This document shows, piece after piece, positions 5,498 to 6,191 of a stretch of DNA of 6,191 bases. The stretch's first letter is position 1. Each line of letters begins with the position of its first letter. The position numbers and the translations under genes were made by a program. Below the pieces are notes generated by a model. It saw nothing but the letters and a program-made list of their open reading frames with translations. It was not told where the DNA came from and did no database searches. Source of the stretch: Clostridium sp. AM34-11AC (GTDB lineage: Bacteria; Bacillota; Clostridia; Lachnospirales; Lachnospiraceae); assembly GCF_003435375.1 (NCBI RefSeq), contig NZ_QWGL01000058.1, positions 1-6,191 of the forward strand. Direction: 5' to 3'.

Positions 5498-6191
5498 ATG
5501 GCAGAGAATGTATTTGAAGCAGTCAAGCAGTCGGTCAGCACCAGAGAAGCGGCAGAGTTTTACGGGATAAAAGTCAGTCGAACTGGCATGGCCTGCTGTC
5601 CCTTTCACGATGATAAGAACCCCAGCATGAAGGTAGACCAGCGGTTTCACTGCTTTGGCTGCGGTGCAGATGGGGATGTAATCGACTTTAACGCAAAGCT
5701 CTTTGACCTCTCCCCAAAAGAAGCGGCGGAGAAACTGGCACAGGACTTTGGCCTGATCTATGACAGTCAGGCCCCTCCCCGAAGGAGGTATGTCCGGCAG
5801 AAAACCGAGGCACAACAGTTTCGGGAGGACCGGCAGCGGTGTTATCGCGTACTGTCCGATTACTATTATCTGTTGAAAAAATGGGAAGCCGACCGTTCTC
5901 CCAGGACACCGGAGGAAGAACCGCACCCCCGCTTTGTGGAAGCAATCCAGAAGAAAACCTATGTAGAGTACCTGATGGACCTTTTTCTTTATGAAAGTGA
6001 AGAAGAACAAAAGGCATGGATTGCAGAACACACAGCAGAAATCACACACTTGGAAAGGAGATTGAAAATCATGGCTGAGAATAAACCCACCAACCGAGAA
6101 CGGCTAAGGGAAATCACAGATGGCATCGAGCAGGGCATCAAAGAACTGTTTGAAAGCGAAAAGTATATGCGCTATCTGTCCGTCATGTCCC
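5498..6191 (+). CDS. CHC2 zinc-finger primase-like protein, reading in frame into the ArdC-like gene (3' end open)
   Basis: The frame opens at ATG 5498, just after an in-frame TAA, and has no stop before the window ends (231 whole codons). Residues 1-88 or so match the DnaG-type zinc-binding domain: MAENVFEAVKQSVSTREAAE, then C34-P-F-H37 and HCFGC with C52 and C55, giving the CHC2 ligand set, followed by a GDVIDF stretch. Residues 89-190 are a charged helical region, including RFVEAIQKKTYVEYLMDLF. No toprim catalytic domain is seen, so this is the stand-alone zinc-finger type found in CTn elements, probably helping DNA recognition during replication after transfer. Proteins of this kind usually end near residue 195 by my recollection. 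Here the frame continues through the next gene's start at 6071, giving a fused product or marking a one-base deletion. The ribosome binding site is weak (AAAGG at 5490-5494, only 3 bases away), so translation may depend on coupling to the preceding gene. Confidence 0.88.
   Translation, partial: MAENVFEAVKQSVSTREAAEFYGIKVSRTGMACCPFHDDKNPSMKVDQRFHCFGCGADGDVIDFNAKLFDLSPKEAAEKLAQDFGLIYDSQAPPRRRYVRQKTEAQQFREDRQRCYRVLSDYYYLLKKWEADRSPRTPEEEPHPRFVEAIQKKTYVEYLMDLFLYESEEEQKAWIAEHTAEITHLERRLKIMAENKPTNRERLREITDGIEQGIKELFESEKYMRYLSVMS
6054..6060 (+). promoter_or_regulatory. Internal ribosome binding site before ATG 6071
   Basis: AAAGGAG lies 10 bases before the ATG at 6071. It sits inside the codons of the open primase frame and is a better site than the primase's own. 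It indicates that 6071 is used, or was used, as an independent start. Confidence 0.7.
6071..6191 (+). CDS. ArdC-like ssDNA-binding protein, N-terminal fragment (3' end outside window)
   Basis: The first 40 residues are visible, beginning MAENKPTNRERLREITD and continuing through a GIEQGIKELFESEKYMRYL helix. This is the typical start of ArdC-type N-terminal domains in Firmicute ICE proteins, in which the helix precedes a conserved 'SRFHRYS.NN' stretch that would lie just past the window. ArdC N-terminal domains bind single-stranded DNA and have been linked to antirestriction; in ICEs the longer versions often carry a metallopeptidase-like or other C-terminal domains, none of which can be seen here. 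It has its own ribosome binding site at 6054-6060. It is in the same frame as the upstream primase-like gene with no stop between them, so it may also be made as the C-terminal part of a fusion. Confidence 0.7.
   Translation, partial: MAENKPTNRERLREITDGIEQGIKELFESEKYMRYLSVMS

Noticed and set aside
5393..6049. 218-codon open frame on the - strand opposite the primase-like gene
   Set aside because: The + strand encodes a clear CHC2 zinc finger here. The antisense translation has no recognisable domain and would not have a sensible neighbour or promoter.

Overview
The window is a piece of the conjugation and DNA-processing core of an integrative conjugative element (ICE). It resembles the Tn1549 / C. 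difficile CTn4-type elements that are widespread in gut Clostridia (Oscillospiraceae, Lachnospiraceae, Peptostreptococcaceae). This placement rests on recognised gene families in their usual order and on the Gram-positive style of expression: strong AAGGAGG-type ribosome binding sites and tightly overlapping genes. The sequence alone does not identify the species. No att site, integrase, resistance gene or other cargo is visible.

All genes are on the + strand and form one apparent operon that enters from the left edge and leaves through the right edge. The left part (1-2256) is the cell-envelope part of the transfer machinery. It holds the C-terminal 409 residues of a membrane-anchored CHAP-type peptidoglycan hydrolase (CD1108 family), a short coiled-coil DUF4315 protein, and a secreted, membrane-anchored DUF4366 (CD1107 family) protein with a six-cysteine segment and a very acidic tail. 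The middle (2253-3136) holds a 64-residue four-cysteine protein whose coding region contains a strong 13-bp hairpin with a GAAA loop. It is followed by a 230-residue membrane-anchored protein whose middle looks to me like the all-alpha domain of VirD4/TraG coupling proteins without the ATPase core. The right part (3117-6191) handles DNA: topoisomerase III (TopB, 699 aa, complete), a 92-residue conserved accessory protein, a CHC2 zinc-finger primase-like protein, and the beginning of an ArdC-type ssDNA-binding protein.

Five of the gene junctions overlap: by 11 bp (DUF4315/DUF4366), by 20 bp (into topB), and as ATGA at three places. Of the other two, one leaves 29 bp between genes and one leaves 6 bp. 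This implies translational coupling and joint expression from a promoter upstream of the window. No promoter or convincing terminator was found inside, and there is no gene-free stretch longer than 29 bases.

The most unusual point is at the right end. The primase frame has no stop codon before the start of the ArdC-like gene and runs into it in frame, although that gene keeps its own good ribosome binding site and ATG at 6071. Adding one A to the AAAA run just upstream would restore a normal primase stop overlapping the next start. This is therefore either a recent one-base deletion, a sequencing error, or a real primase-ArdC fusion with an internal start. The two other observations most worth testing are the coupling-protein-like alpha domain in the 230-residue protein and the hairpin inside the small cysteine-protein gene.
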